Source: Geobacteraceae bacterium
GTDB lineage: Bacteria > Desulfobacterota > Desulfuromonadia > Geobacterales > Geobacteraceae
DNA length: 9,704 bases
Assembly: GCA_012797715.1 (NCBI GenBank)
Contig: JAAZOO010000096.1
Coordinates: 1-9,704 of the forward strand
Direction: 5' to 3'
A program made the position numbers and the translations under genes. How positions within the stretch are numbered: position 1 is the stretch's first letter; the number at the start of each line of letters is the position of its first letter. Below, one piece after another: positions 1 through 6,625 of this stretch. The notes beneath the pieces are model-generated. The model was not told where the DNA came from and did not search any database. It was given only the letters and a program-made list of their open reading frames with translations.

Positions 1-1431
1 AGTGAGAGCCGGCGCGAGGAACTCGGGAAAGAGGTGCGGTCCGGAATCATGGCATGGCTGAACCGCAACCCGTTTCCCCTGGGGTTGCACTACCTGTCGG
101 CCATGGAGTGCGGCCTGCGTATTCCGGTATTCTTCTATGCGCTGAAGCTCCTCCGTCTCACGGATGAGGAGTTCGCGGCCATCGGCCGGGCGGCATGGCG
201 CCATGCGTGGCTCACCCGCAGACGGCTTTCCCTCTATTCCTCCCTGGGCAACCACACCATCGCCGAGTGCGCGGGGCTTGCGTTCGCCGCTGCGCTGTTC
301 CCTGGCAGCGGCGAGGGAAGGGACTGGCTGGATACTGCCGTGTCCCTCCTGCGCCGGGAGATTTCCCACCAGATCCTGGCGGACGGCGGACCGGTGGAGC
401 AGTCCTTCGCCTACCACCGTTTCGTGCTGGATTTGTACTGGCTGACAACGGATTTCCTGGGACGGAACGGCCTTGCCGACCTGCGCGACCTGCTGCCGCG
501 CCTGAGGGCGGGAGAGGAGTTTTTGGCCGCATTCCGGGACCGGCGTGGAAATCTTCCCGCCATCGGTGATTCCGATGACGGCCGGGCCGTCGCGCCCTCC
601 CTTGCTCCTGCGCGATGGGAGGCGCCGCTTCCGGAGCCCGGCGTCCGCTCGTTTCCCGATGCGGGCTACTCGGTGTTCCGGTGTGCTTGCGGCGCCCTCC
701 TGACCTTCGATCACGGACCCTTGGGCATGCCTCCCCTGTACAACCACGGTCACGCCGATGCGCTGTCCGTAACCTATTCCCTGGAGGGGATTCCTTTCCT
801 GGTAGATCCCGGCACCTTCCGCTATAACGGCGACCCCGTGTCGCGGGCATGGTTCAAGGGAACCCGTTCCCATTGCACCGTAACCATCGACGGCGAAGAC
901 CAGGCCGTGCAGGAAACGGGGTTCATCTGGAGCCGGCCCTACCGGAGCGGCATCGTAACGCGCCGGGACAAGGACGCCATGGTTCGGCTGGAAGCGATCC
1001 ATGACGGATATGCCAGGCTTCGGGAGCCGGTGCGGCACAAACGGAGCGTACTGCTGTTCGATGACGGCTGCTTCCTGATCCGGGATTCCTTCTGGGGTGA
1101 GGGGGTGCACCTCTTTGAAGCCAACCTGCACATCCATCCCGATGTGCTGATTCGGAGAGAAGGGACGTGGTGGCTTCTGGAGAATGACGGCCGCACGGTG
1201 GCCGTGCTGGTTGCGGCCGGCCGGAACGGGACGGAGGAGGGAGCGGAACCGTCCCTGCACGGCGGGTGGTTTTCACCTGCCTACGGAAGCAGAAGGGAAA
1301 GCTCGCTACTGCGCCTTTCGCAGCGGGGGATTCCCCAGGATGTCTCTTTTTCAACCATCATCTGCGCGGGAAAGCCCCTTGAAGAGGGGAGAAAGGAGAG
1401 ATTGCTATGCAGTGTCTCTCAGATAGGATGA
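1..1431 (+). CDS. Heparinase II/III family polysaccharide lyase, 5'-truncated by window edge
   Basis: The frame is open from base 1, so the start lies upstream. The GTG at 34 and ATG at 49 are probably internal, because the residues after them already match the family's helical domain. The visible part is 476 residues; full members usually have about 100-200 more. The N-terminal half is the alpha-helical toroid, with an Asn-His pair at 250-255 and the Q...DGG..E.S..Y segment at 370-417. From about 650 comes the C-terminal beta-sandwich domain, with NHGHAD at 742-759, DPGTFRY at about 808-828 and the SHCTVTIDG segment at 868-894. The family cleaves acidic polysaccharides by beta-elimination, usually in the periplasm, and members are common in exosortase-linked exopolysaccharide loci, where they probably trim or turn over the polymer. 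The substrate is unknown. The usual HNT near the active site reads HCT here. The stop overlaps the next gene, which implies one operon. The family call is secure; activity is inferred. Confidence 0.88.
   Translation, partial: SESRREELGKEVRSGIMAWLNRNPFPLGLHYLSAMECGLRIPVFFYALKLLRLTDEEFAAIGRAAWRHAWLTRRRLSLYSSLGNHTIAECAGLAFAAALFPGSGEGRDWLDTAVSLLRREISHQILADGGPVEQSFAYHRFVLDLYWLTTDFLGRNGLADLRDLLPRLRAGEEFLAAFRDRRGNLPAIGDSDDGRAVAPSLAPARWEAPLPEPGVRSFPDAGYSVFRCACGALLTFDHGPLGMPPLYNHGHADALSVTYSLEGIPFLVDPGTFRYNGDPVSRAWFKGTRSHCTVTIDGEDQAVQETGFIWSRPYRSGIVTRRDKDAMVRLEAIHDGYARLREPVRHKRSVLLFDDGCFLIRDSFWGEGVHLFEANLHIHPDVLIRREGTWWLLENDGRTVAVLVAAGRNGTEEGAEPSLHGGWFSPAYGSRRESSLLRLSQRGIPQDVSFSTIICAGKPLEEGRKERLLCSVSQIG
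1394..1398 (+). promoter_or_regulatory. Ribosome binding site (AGGAG) fixing the start at 1407
   Basis: AGGAG lies 8 bases before the ATG at 1407, inside the end of the lyase gene. The alternative in-frame ATG at 1428 overlaps the lyase stop as ATGA but has no good Shine-Dalgarno sequence, so 1407 is preferred. Confidence 0.6.
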
Positions 1432-2195
1432 AGATACTCGACGTTTGGGTCGACCCCGTGGACATGGAGCAGGCGCTGGACAGGGTCCAGTCCTTCGTGG
1501 ACTACGGAACCCGGCCCCACGCAGTCTTTGCCGTGAATCCGGAGAAGAACTTCTCCGTGCCGAAAGACCCCGTTCTCCACGATATCTTCCGCAGCGCGGA
1601 CCTGCTGATCCCGGACGGCATCGGCGTGGTGCTGGCTGCCCGTTTCCTGCACGGCGTGCGCATGACGCGGGTGCCGGGGGTTGAGCTGATGGAGCGCATA
1701 TGCCGCATGGCATCGTGCCGCGGGTACGGCATCTTCCTGTACGGGGCAAAGGAGGCTGTCAATGACAAGGCATCGCGGGTCCTGCAGGAGCGGTATCCGG
1801 GGCTGGTGGTGGCGGGGCGCAGCAACGGCTATGTGGCGGAACGGGACATGCCGGCGCTCATTCACCGCATCAATGCTTCCGGGGCGCAGATATTGTTTCT
1901 GGCGCTGGGATCGCCCCGGCAGGAAAAGTGGTTCGCATCGCACGCGGCTTCCCTCACCCATATCCGGGTCTGTCAAGGCATCGGCGGCACCCTCGACACC
2001 ATTGCCGGAACGGTGAGACGCGCGCCGCGCTTATGGTGCGACTGTAACGCCGAGTGGTTCTACCGACTGCTCAAGGAGCCGTCACGCATCAGAAGGCAGC
2101 GGGTTCTTCCCCTGTTCGCCCTCCGGCTCATGGGAGAGCTGTTATCCGAAGCCATGAAGCCCCGGAGAGTTCCCGCCGCCTCCCGCGGCATGTGA
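1407..2195 (+). CDS. WecG/TagA/CpsF family glycosyltransferase (GT26)
   Basis: This 262-residue protein matches the family along its full length. Visible motifs are VNPEKN (residues 43-48), IPDGIGVV (68-75, with the presumed catalytic Asp at 70), RVPG, YPGLVVAG, LGSPRQEKW, a GIGGTLDTIAG stretch, RAP, and the C-terminal EWFYRLLKEPSR segment with many Arg residues that docks the enzyme to the membrane. Family enzymes transfer ManNAc or ManNAcA from UDP to GlcNAc-diphospho-undecaprenol on the cytoplasmic face. The neighbouring wecB would supply UDP-ManNAc. No UDP-ManNAc dehydrogenase (WecC) is visible, so ManNAc, as used by TagA, is more likely than ManNAcA. The gene overlaps the lyase by 25 bases and is followed 21 bases later by wecB. 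At the position where I recall TagA having a conserved Thr (T-x-NPE), this protein has Ala42. The family is certain; the exact sugar is inferred. Confidence 0.9.
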   Translation: MQCLSDRMKILDVWVDPVDMEQALDRVQSFVDYGTRPHAVFAVNPEKNFSVPKDPVLHDIFRSADLLIPDGIGVVLAARFLHGVRMTRVPGVELMERICRMASCRGYGIFLYGAKEAVNDKASRVLQERYPGLVVAGRSNGYVAERDMPALIHRINASGAQILFLALGSPRQEKWFASHAASLTHIRVCQGIGGTLDTIAGTVRRAPRLWCDCNAEWFYRLLKEPSRIRRQRVLPLFALRLMGELLSEAMKPRRVPAASRGM

Positions 2196-2216
2196 CACAC
2201 CCTACGGAGATCACCC

Positions 2217-3320
2217 ATGAACGTACTGCTGGTTGCGGGCGCCCGCCCCAATTTTATGAAAATCGCACCCATTTACCGGGCTTCCCTCCGCCATGGGCGG
2301 GTCCGCTGCCGGATCGTCCATACCGGTCAGCACTATGACTACGGCATGTCCCAGACCTTTTTCCATGAGCTGGGAATTCCTTCTCCCCACTTCAGCCTGG
2401 AGGCCGGATCCGGGACCCACGCCGTGCAGACGGCCAAGATCATGGTGGCCTTCGAGGAGGTGTGCCGCACGGCGCGCCCTGACCTGGTGATGGTGGTGGG
2501 CGATGTGAACTCGACCCTCGCCTGCAGCGTGGTGGCGAAGAAGATGGCGGTACCCGTGGCGCACGTGGAGGCCGGGCTGCGCAGCTTCGATACGGCCATG
2601 CCCGAGGAAATCAATCGGATGGTGACGGATGCCATTTCCGATCTCTTCTTCGTGACGGAGAAGAGCGGCGTGGAGAATCTGGAGAAGGAGGGGAAACGCC
2701 GCGACCGCATTCATCTCGTGGGTCATGTGATGGTGGACAATCTGCTGTTCCAGGCCGGGGAGATACTGAAACGCCCCGCGGAGAGTTTTGCCGGCCATGC
2801 GCTCAAGCAGTCCGCCGGGCCCTACCTGTACCTGACCCTGCACCGCCCTTCCAACGTGGATGACCGGGAGACCTTCCAGGGCATCGTGGAGGCGGTGAAC
2901 GAGCTGGCAAGGGCACGGACGGTGTTTTTTCCGGTACATCCCCGTACCTCCCTGAAGATGGAACAATTCCACATCCGTTTCCACGAAGGCGTCCCCCTCC
3001 TTCCCCCCCTCGGATTCAGCGAATCCCTCTTTCTGTGGAAGGACGCCGAGGCGGTCCTCACCGACAGCGGCGGTCTCCAGGAGGAAACGACCGCCCTGGG
3101 CGTGCCCTGCGTCACCATCCGCGACAATACGGAACGCCCCATCACCGTGGAGGTGGGCACCAATGTTCTGGCCGGAACCGCCCGTGAATCCATCATCGAC
3201 GCCTACCGTCGCAGCCTTGCCAAGCGCGGCACGGCGCGGGTGCCGGACCTGTGGGACGGGCGCGCGTCGGAGCGGATCTGGGAGAACCTGCTCGATGCCG
3301 GTGTCTCCCATTGCGCATGA
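2217..3320 (+). CDS. wecB: UDP-N-acetylglucosamine 2-epimerase (non-hydrolysing)
   Basis: This cytoplasmic enzyme interconverts UDP-GlcNAc and UDP-ManNAc. Its 367 residues are full length for the bacterial family (about 360-380). It opens with GARPNFMKIAP (8-18), then HTGQHYD (35-41), VVGDVNST with Asp96, HVEAGLRS with Glu118, PEEINR with Glu130/131, LVGHVMVD, TLHRPSN with His209, and the C-terminal UDP-binding segment LTDSGGLQEE followed by RPITVEVGTN. The Asp, Glu, Glu and His correspond to the catalytic set known from E. coli WecB, so activity is expected. GGAGA at 2206-2210 lies 6 bases before the ATG and is a good ribosome site. The gene is in an operon, 21 bases after the TagA-like gene, and its last codons meet the start region of the exosortase gene. 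Its product feeds ManNAc units to the exopolysaccharide. Confidence 0.95.
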   Translation: MNVLLVAGARPNFMKIAPIYRASLRHGRVRCRIVHTGQHYDYGMSQTFFHELGIPSPHFSLEAGSGTHAVQTAKIMVAFEEVCRTARPDLVMVVGDVNSTLACSVVAKKMAVPVAHVEAGLRSFDTAMPEEINRMVTDAISDLFFVTEKSGVENLEKEGKRRDRIHLVGHVMVDNLLFQAGEILKRPAESFAGHALKQSAGPYLYLTLHRPSNVDDRETFQGIVEAVNELARARTVFFPVHPRTSLKMEQFHIRFHEGVPLLPPLGFSESLFLWKDAEAVLTDSGGLQEETTALGVPCVTIRDNTERPITVEVGTNVLAGTARESIIDAYRRSLAKRGTARVPDLWDGRASERIWENLLDAGVSHCA

Positions 3321-3322
3321 CA

Positions 3323-3330
3323 GGGGAGGG
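3323..3330 (+). promoter_or_regulatory. Ribosome binding site (GGGGAGGG) favouring the exosortase start at 3341
   Basis: A strong purine-rich Shine-Dalgarno sequence lies 10 bases before the ATG at 3341. The competing in-frame ATG at 3317 overlaps the wecB stop (ATGA) but has only pyrimidine-rich sequence upstream. It would add eight residues and would place this ribosome site inside the gene. Confidence 0.55.
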
Positions 3331-3340
3331 AAAAGCTGCT

Positions 3341-4909
3341 ATGGGTTCTGGTGCCTCCCTCCGCGTCTCGTCCCGGGTATGGTTCGTCCTGTTTGCGATC
3401 CTGGTGGCGGGCATCTACCATGGGCCGGTTGCATGGCTCGTCACCCACGACTGGGTACGGGAAGATTACAGTTCCGCGGTTCTGATTCCGTTCATTGTCG
3501 GGTACCTGGTATGGGAAAAGAGGAGAAACCTCGCCCTCCTTCCGTCCGTTCCCTCCTGGACGGCCCTGATCCCCCTGGCCGCAGCCATGGCCCTGTTCTG
3601 GGTCGGGGAGCTGGCAGGGGAGTTTTTCACGCTCTACGTTTCCCTGTGGCTGACACTTGTGTCCCTGTGCTGGATGTATCTGGGATGGCGCAAGCTGCGG
3701 GTGGCGGCATTTCCCGCCCTTTTTTCCCTGACCATGTTTCCCCTCCCCAATTTCCTGTTCAACCGGGTTTCGGTGGAGCTGAAGATGATGTCGTCGCGCC
3801 TGGGGGTGGCCGTGATGCAGCTCTACGGGCTGTCGGCCTATCGAGAGGGAAACGTGATCGACGTGGGTTTCACCCAGCTCCAGGTGGTGGACGCCTGCAG
3901 CGGGCTTCGCTACCTGATCCCTCTCATCGTGCTTTCCATTCTCCTTGCCTACTATTTCCGCGCGCCCCTCTGGAAGAAGCTCTTCCTGGTGTTGTCCGCC
4001 GTTCCCGTATCCATTGTGACCAACGGCCTGCGCATCGCGTCGGTGGGCATTTTCTACGAGTTCTGGGGACCGGCGGCGGCGGAAGGCTTTTTTCACGATT
4101 TTTCCGGCTGGTTTATCTTCCTGTGCAGCCTGTGGCTGTTACTGGCGGAAATGTGGCTGCTGAAGCGCATTTTCCCTTCAGGGAGGACGGATGCAGCTCC
4201 TGCTCCTCCTGCCGTGGAGCCGCCTGCCGTGGAGCGGGGCCGCGGCCGATCCCTTCCTTTCGCCCTCTGTGCGGCAGCCGTGGCACTCCTTGCGGGGACC
4301 CTGGCGCTGGCCCAGGGGGTTGATTTCCGCGAGCGGGTTCCCATCAGGAAATCCTTCGCCGACTTCCCCCTCCAGGTTGCAGGCTGGAGCGGCGAACGAA
4401 AGGATATGGCCCCCGAATACCTCAATGCCCTGGAGTTTTCCGATTACGTGATCGTCGACTACCGGGACCGGCACGGCAAGGAGGTCAATTTCTATACCGC
4501 CTACTACGAGACCCAGCGCAAGGGGGGGTCCATCCATTCGCCGGCGACCTGTCTCCCGGGGAGCGGCTGGGAGTTCACGGATTCGGGCACGGTGTCCCTT
4601 GCGCCGTACGGACCGTCCGGGAAGCCCATGCGGGTCACGCGCGCCTTCATGCGCAAGGGAGGCGTCTCCCAGATCACCTACTACTGGTTTCCCCAGCGGG
4701 GACGGATTGTAACGGGCAACTACGAACTGAAGTTCTTCAATTTCTGGGACGCCCTTACCCGGCGCAGAACGGACGGCGCCCTGGTGCGGGTCATCACCTC
4801 CCTCTACCCCAACGAAACAATCGCCGAGGCTGAAGCCAGGCTCCGGTCGTTTACGCACAGCATCGTTCCGGTCCTTGACGGGTACCTGCCGGGAAGAGAC
4901 CTCCCATGA
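3341..4909 (+). CDS. xrtD: Exosortase fused to a C-terminal EpsI domain (XrtD-type)
   Basis: This inner-membrane cysteine transpeptidase/protease is expected to cut the C-terminal sorting tails of secreted proteins. From the ATG at 3341 it has 522 residues. Residues 1 to about 280 form the multi-spanning exosortase domain, with the proposed catalytic triad intact: Cys186 in ACSGLRY, Arg231 in TNGLRI and His252 in FHDFSGW. A Pro/Ala/Glu-rich linker (about 283-300) leads to another membrane segment (about 303-323). An EpsI (DUF3485) domain follows, with FPLQVAGW, the HSPATCLPGSGW block (His399, Cys404), YYWF and a final helix. As I recall, the exosortase-EpsI fusion is characteristic of XrtD, whose substrates end in a VPLPA-type tail; the XrtD subtype is an inference. 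EpsI has no established activity. The gene follows wecB directly and its stop overlaps the next start as ATGA. Starts at 3317 or further upstream are possible but less likely. Confidence 0.9.
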   Translation: MGSGASLRVSSRVWFVLFAILVAGIYHGPVAWLVTHDWVREDYSSAVLIPFIVGYLVWEKRRNLALLPSVPSWTALIPLAAAMALFWVGELAGEFFTLYVSLWLTLVSLCWMYLGWRKLRVAAFPALFSLTMFPLPNFLFNRVSVELKMMSSRLGVAVMQLYGLSAYREGNVIDVGFTQLQVVDACSGLRYLIPLIVLSILLAYYFRAPLWKKLFLVLSAVPVSIVTNGLRIASVGIFYEFWGPAAAEGFFHDFSGWFIFLCSLWLLLAEMWLLKRIFPSGRTDAAPAPPAVEPPAVERGRGRSLPFALCAAAVALLAGTLALAQGVDFRERVPIRKSFADFPLQVAGWSGERKDMAPEYLNALEFSDYVIVDYRDRHGKEVNFYTAYYETQRKGGSIHSPATCLPGSGWEFTDSGTVSLAPYGPSGKPMRVTRAFMRKGGVSQITYYWFPQRGRIVTGNYELKFFNFWDALTRRRTDGALVRVITSLYPNETIAEAEARLRSFTHSIVPVLDGYLPGRDLP

Positions 4910-6534
4910 TCTTCCTTTTTACGCTCTTTCTGTCGGTGCTGCTCACCATTTCGCTCATTCCGGCCCTGAGCCGGCTGGCATTCTGCTGCGGCGCCCTGGA
5001 TGTCCCCGATGGGCGCAAGGTCCATGCGCGCCCCATCCCCCGCATCGGGGGGGTGGCCATGGCCGCCGGCTCTCTGGCATCCCTCGTTGCGTGGAACTTC
5101 GGGGACACGCTGCAGCGGGCCTTTCTGGCCGGGGCGCTGGCGCTGGTCGCCTTCGGGCTGGCCGACGACCTCAAGTCCCTCAGCCCGAAGGCAAAGCTGT
5201 TGGGGCAGGCCATTGCGGCGACGATTGTCGTGGTTTTCGGCGGAGTGGAGATCCGGACCCTGGGGAGCCTCCTCCCCGACGGCCTGCTCGTTCCTCCCTG
5301 GATCGCGGTCCCGGGAACGGTTTTCGTCATCGTCGGGATCACCAATGCCATCAATCTCGCGGACGGTCTGGACGGCCTTGCCGGCGGCATCTGCCTCCTG
5401 ACCTTCTGCTGCCTCGGCTACCTGGCCTACCTGGACGGCGCAGACGCCATCGGCCTCGCAGCCCTTGCGTTCATCGGAGCCATTTTCGGCTTCCTGCGGT
5501 TCAATACCCACCCCGCGTCCATTTTCATGGGGGATACGGGAAGCCAGTTGCTGGGCTTTGCCGCCGGTACCCTGGCCTTGGCCCTTACGCAGAGGGAAAC
5601 CGCACTGAGTCCGCTCCTTCCCTTGGTGCTGCTCGGTTTTCCCGTGCTGGACACCATGACCGTCATGTGCACCCGCATTGCTGCCGGGCGATCCCCCTTT
5701 TCCGCGGACAAGAACCATTTCCACCACACGCTCCTCTCCCTGGGGTTCCGCCATCCCGAATCTGTCCTCATTATCTACGCCATCCAGACGGTGCTCGTCG
5801 TTTCGGCCCTTGCCCTCCGCTACCACTCGGACTGGATTCTCCTGGGGGGATACCTGTTTTTTTCTGCCGCCATCCTGTCCCTGTTCGCGGCGGCGCGGCG
5901 CTGGCACTGGCGCATGAAACGCTTCGACATCCTGGATGTGGTCATTGTAGGGGGGCTGCGAACCCTGCGCGATTCTGGCGTGCTCATCGCGGTCCTGTTC
6001 CGGGGATTTCAGGTGATGGTGCCGATCCTGTTGCTGGTGACCTGCCTGATTCCGGAGCGTTTTCCCCCCTATCTGGCATGGGCTGCGGCTCCCGCGGCGC
6101 TCCTTCTGGCGGCAGTGCGCGTGCTGGCGCGGCGGTGGATGGAAGCGGCGATCCGCCCCGTGCTCTATCTCCTCATCCCCTTTGCGGTCTACCTGAGCGA
6201 GACCGCGCCCGCGTCCTGGGCGGACGGCCGCGTGCTGTTCCTCTCCCATGCCCTTTTCATCGCATGCGCAGTGGGAAGCGTGCTCGTGTCGCGCTTTACC
6301 CGCAGGGCGACCGGCTTCAGAAGCACGCCCCTGGATTTTCTCATCCTGTTCATCGTCGCGGTCTTTCCTTTCCTGCACTCGGTGCAGGTCCGGGATTTCC
6401 TGCCGGGCATCATTGCGGCAAAAATCATCATTCTGTATTTCAGTTACGAGGTTCTCCTGAGCGAACTCAGGGGAAAAGTAGGCGTACCCGCCATGCTGAC
6501 AATCCTGTCGCTAATGGCCGTATGCCGGACGTAA
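4906..6534 (+). CDS. WecA/MraY-type undecaprenyl-phosphate sugar-1-phosphate transferase with C-terminal membrane extension
   Basis: This integral membrane enzyme transfers a sugar-1-phosphate (probably GlcNAc-1-P) from UDP-sugar to undecaprenyl phosphate, the first step of glycan assembly. Core motifs are all present: DVPDGRKVHARPIPRIGG (32-49), the Mg-binding Asp pair D87-D88 in GLADD, NAINLADGLDGLAGG (147-161), FMGDTGS with Asp210, and the substrate-selecting His motif HFHH (271-274). The core ends near residue 335, a normal length for WecA-like proteins. About 200 further residues (340-542) carry several hydrophobic stretches, probably five or six membrane spans, that I cannot assign to a family. 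The ATG overlaps the exosortase stop by 4 bases, so translation is probably coupled; only a weak GGGAAGAG precedes it. It may be the initiating enzyme for the polymer this locus exports. The family is certain; the sugar and the role of the extension are not. Confidence 0.92.
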   Translation: MIFLFTLFLSVLLTISLIPALSRLAFCCGALDVPDGRKVHARPIPRIGGVAMAAGSLASLVAWNFGDTLQRAFLAGALALVAFGLADDLKSLSPKAKLLGQAIAATIVVVFGGVEIRTLGSLLPDGLLVPPWIAVPGTVFVIVGITNAINLADGLDGLAGGICLLTFCCLGYLAYLDGADAIGLAALAFIGAIFGFLRFNTHPASIFMGDTGSQLLGFAAGTLALALTQRETALSPLLPLVLLGFPVLDTMTVMCTRIAAGRSPFSADKNHFHHTLLSLGFRHPESVLIIYAIQTVLVVSALALRYHSDWILLGGYLFFSAAILSLFAAARRWHWRMKRFDILDVVIVGGLRTLRDSGVLIAVLFRGFQVMVPILLLVTCLIPERFPPYLAWAAAPAALLLAAVRVLARRWMEAAIRPVLYLLIPFAVYLSETAPASWADGRVLFLSHALFIACAVGSVLVSRFTRRATGFRSTPLDFLILFIVAVFPFLHSVQVRDFLPGIIAAKIIILYFSYEVLLSELRGKVGVPAMLTILSLMAVCRT

Positions 6535-6557
6535 GGGACACTTCAGCCCGGAGCCCA

Positions 6558-6583
6558 GTTCGTTTGTTTCGAAAAAGACGGAC
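6558..6583. promoter_or_regulatory. Imperfect palindrome in the gap before the prsT-like gene
   Basis: The 91-base gap 6535-6625 contains a 26-base imperfect inverted repeat centred on TTTCGAAA (6567-6574). Ten of the 13 base pairs across the centre are complementary. It is AT-rich within GC-rich surroundings and has almost no loop, so it suits a dimeric DNA-binding protein better than an RNA hairpin or terminator. No convincing -35/-10 or -24/-12 promoter accompanies it. Chance occurrence cannot be excluded. Confidence 0.25.
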
Positions 6584-6625
6584 ATGGGGGCGAATGGGGC
6601 ATCCGGTTGTACACAGGGGGACTGT

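Noticed and set aside
2211..3311. Long open frame (366 codons) antisense to wecB, and a similar 524-codon frame antisense to the transferase (4804-6378)
   Set aside because: Both mirror the codon pattern of well-recognised genes in GC-rich DNA. Their translations are rich in His/Gln/Gly/Arg with no recognisable motif and no independent ribosome site.
4279..4291. TGGCAC followed by TTGC, resembling a sigma-54 site
   Set aside because: Only 3 bases separate the two halves where 5 are needed, and it lies inside the exosortase coding sequence.
6594..6610. Possible sigma-54 promoter (TGGGGC...TTGTA) upstream of the TPR lipoprotein gene
   Set aside because: The GG and G-C elements are off by one in spacing, and the -12 GC is missing (GT instead).
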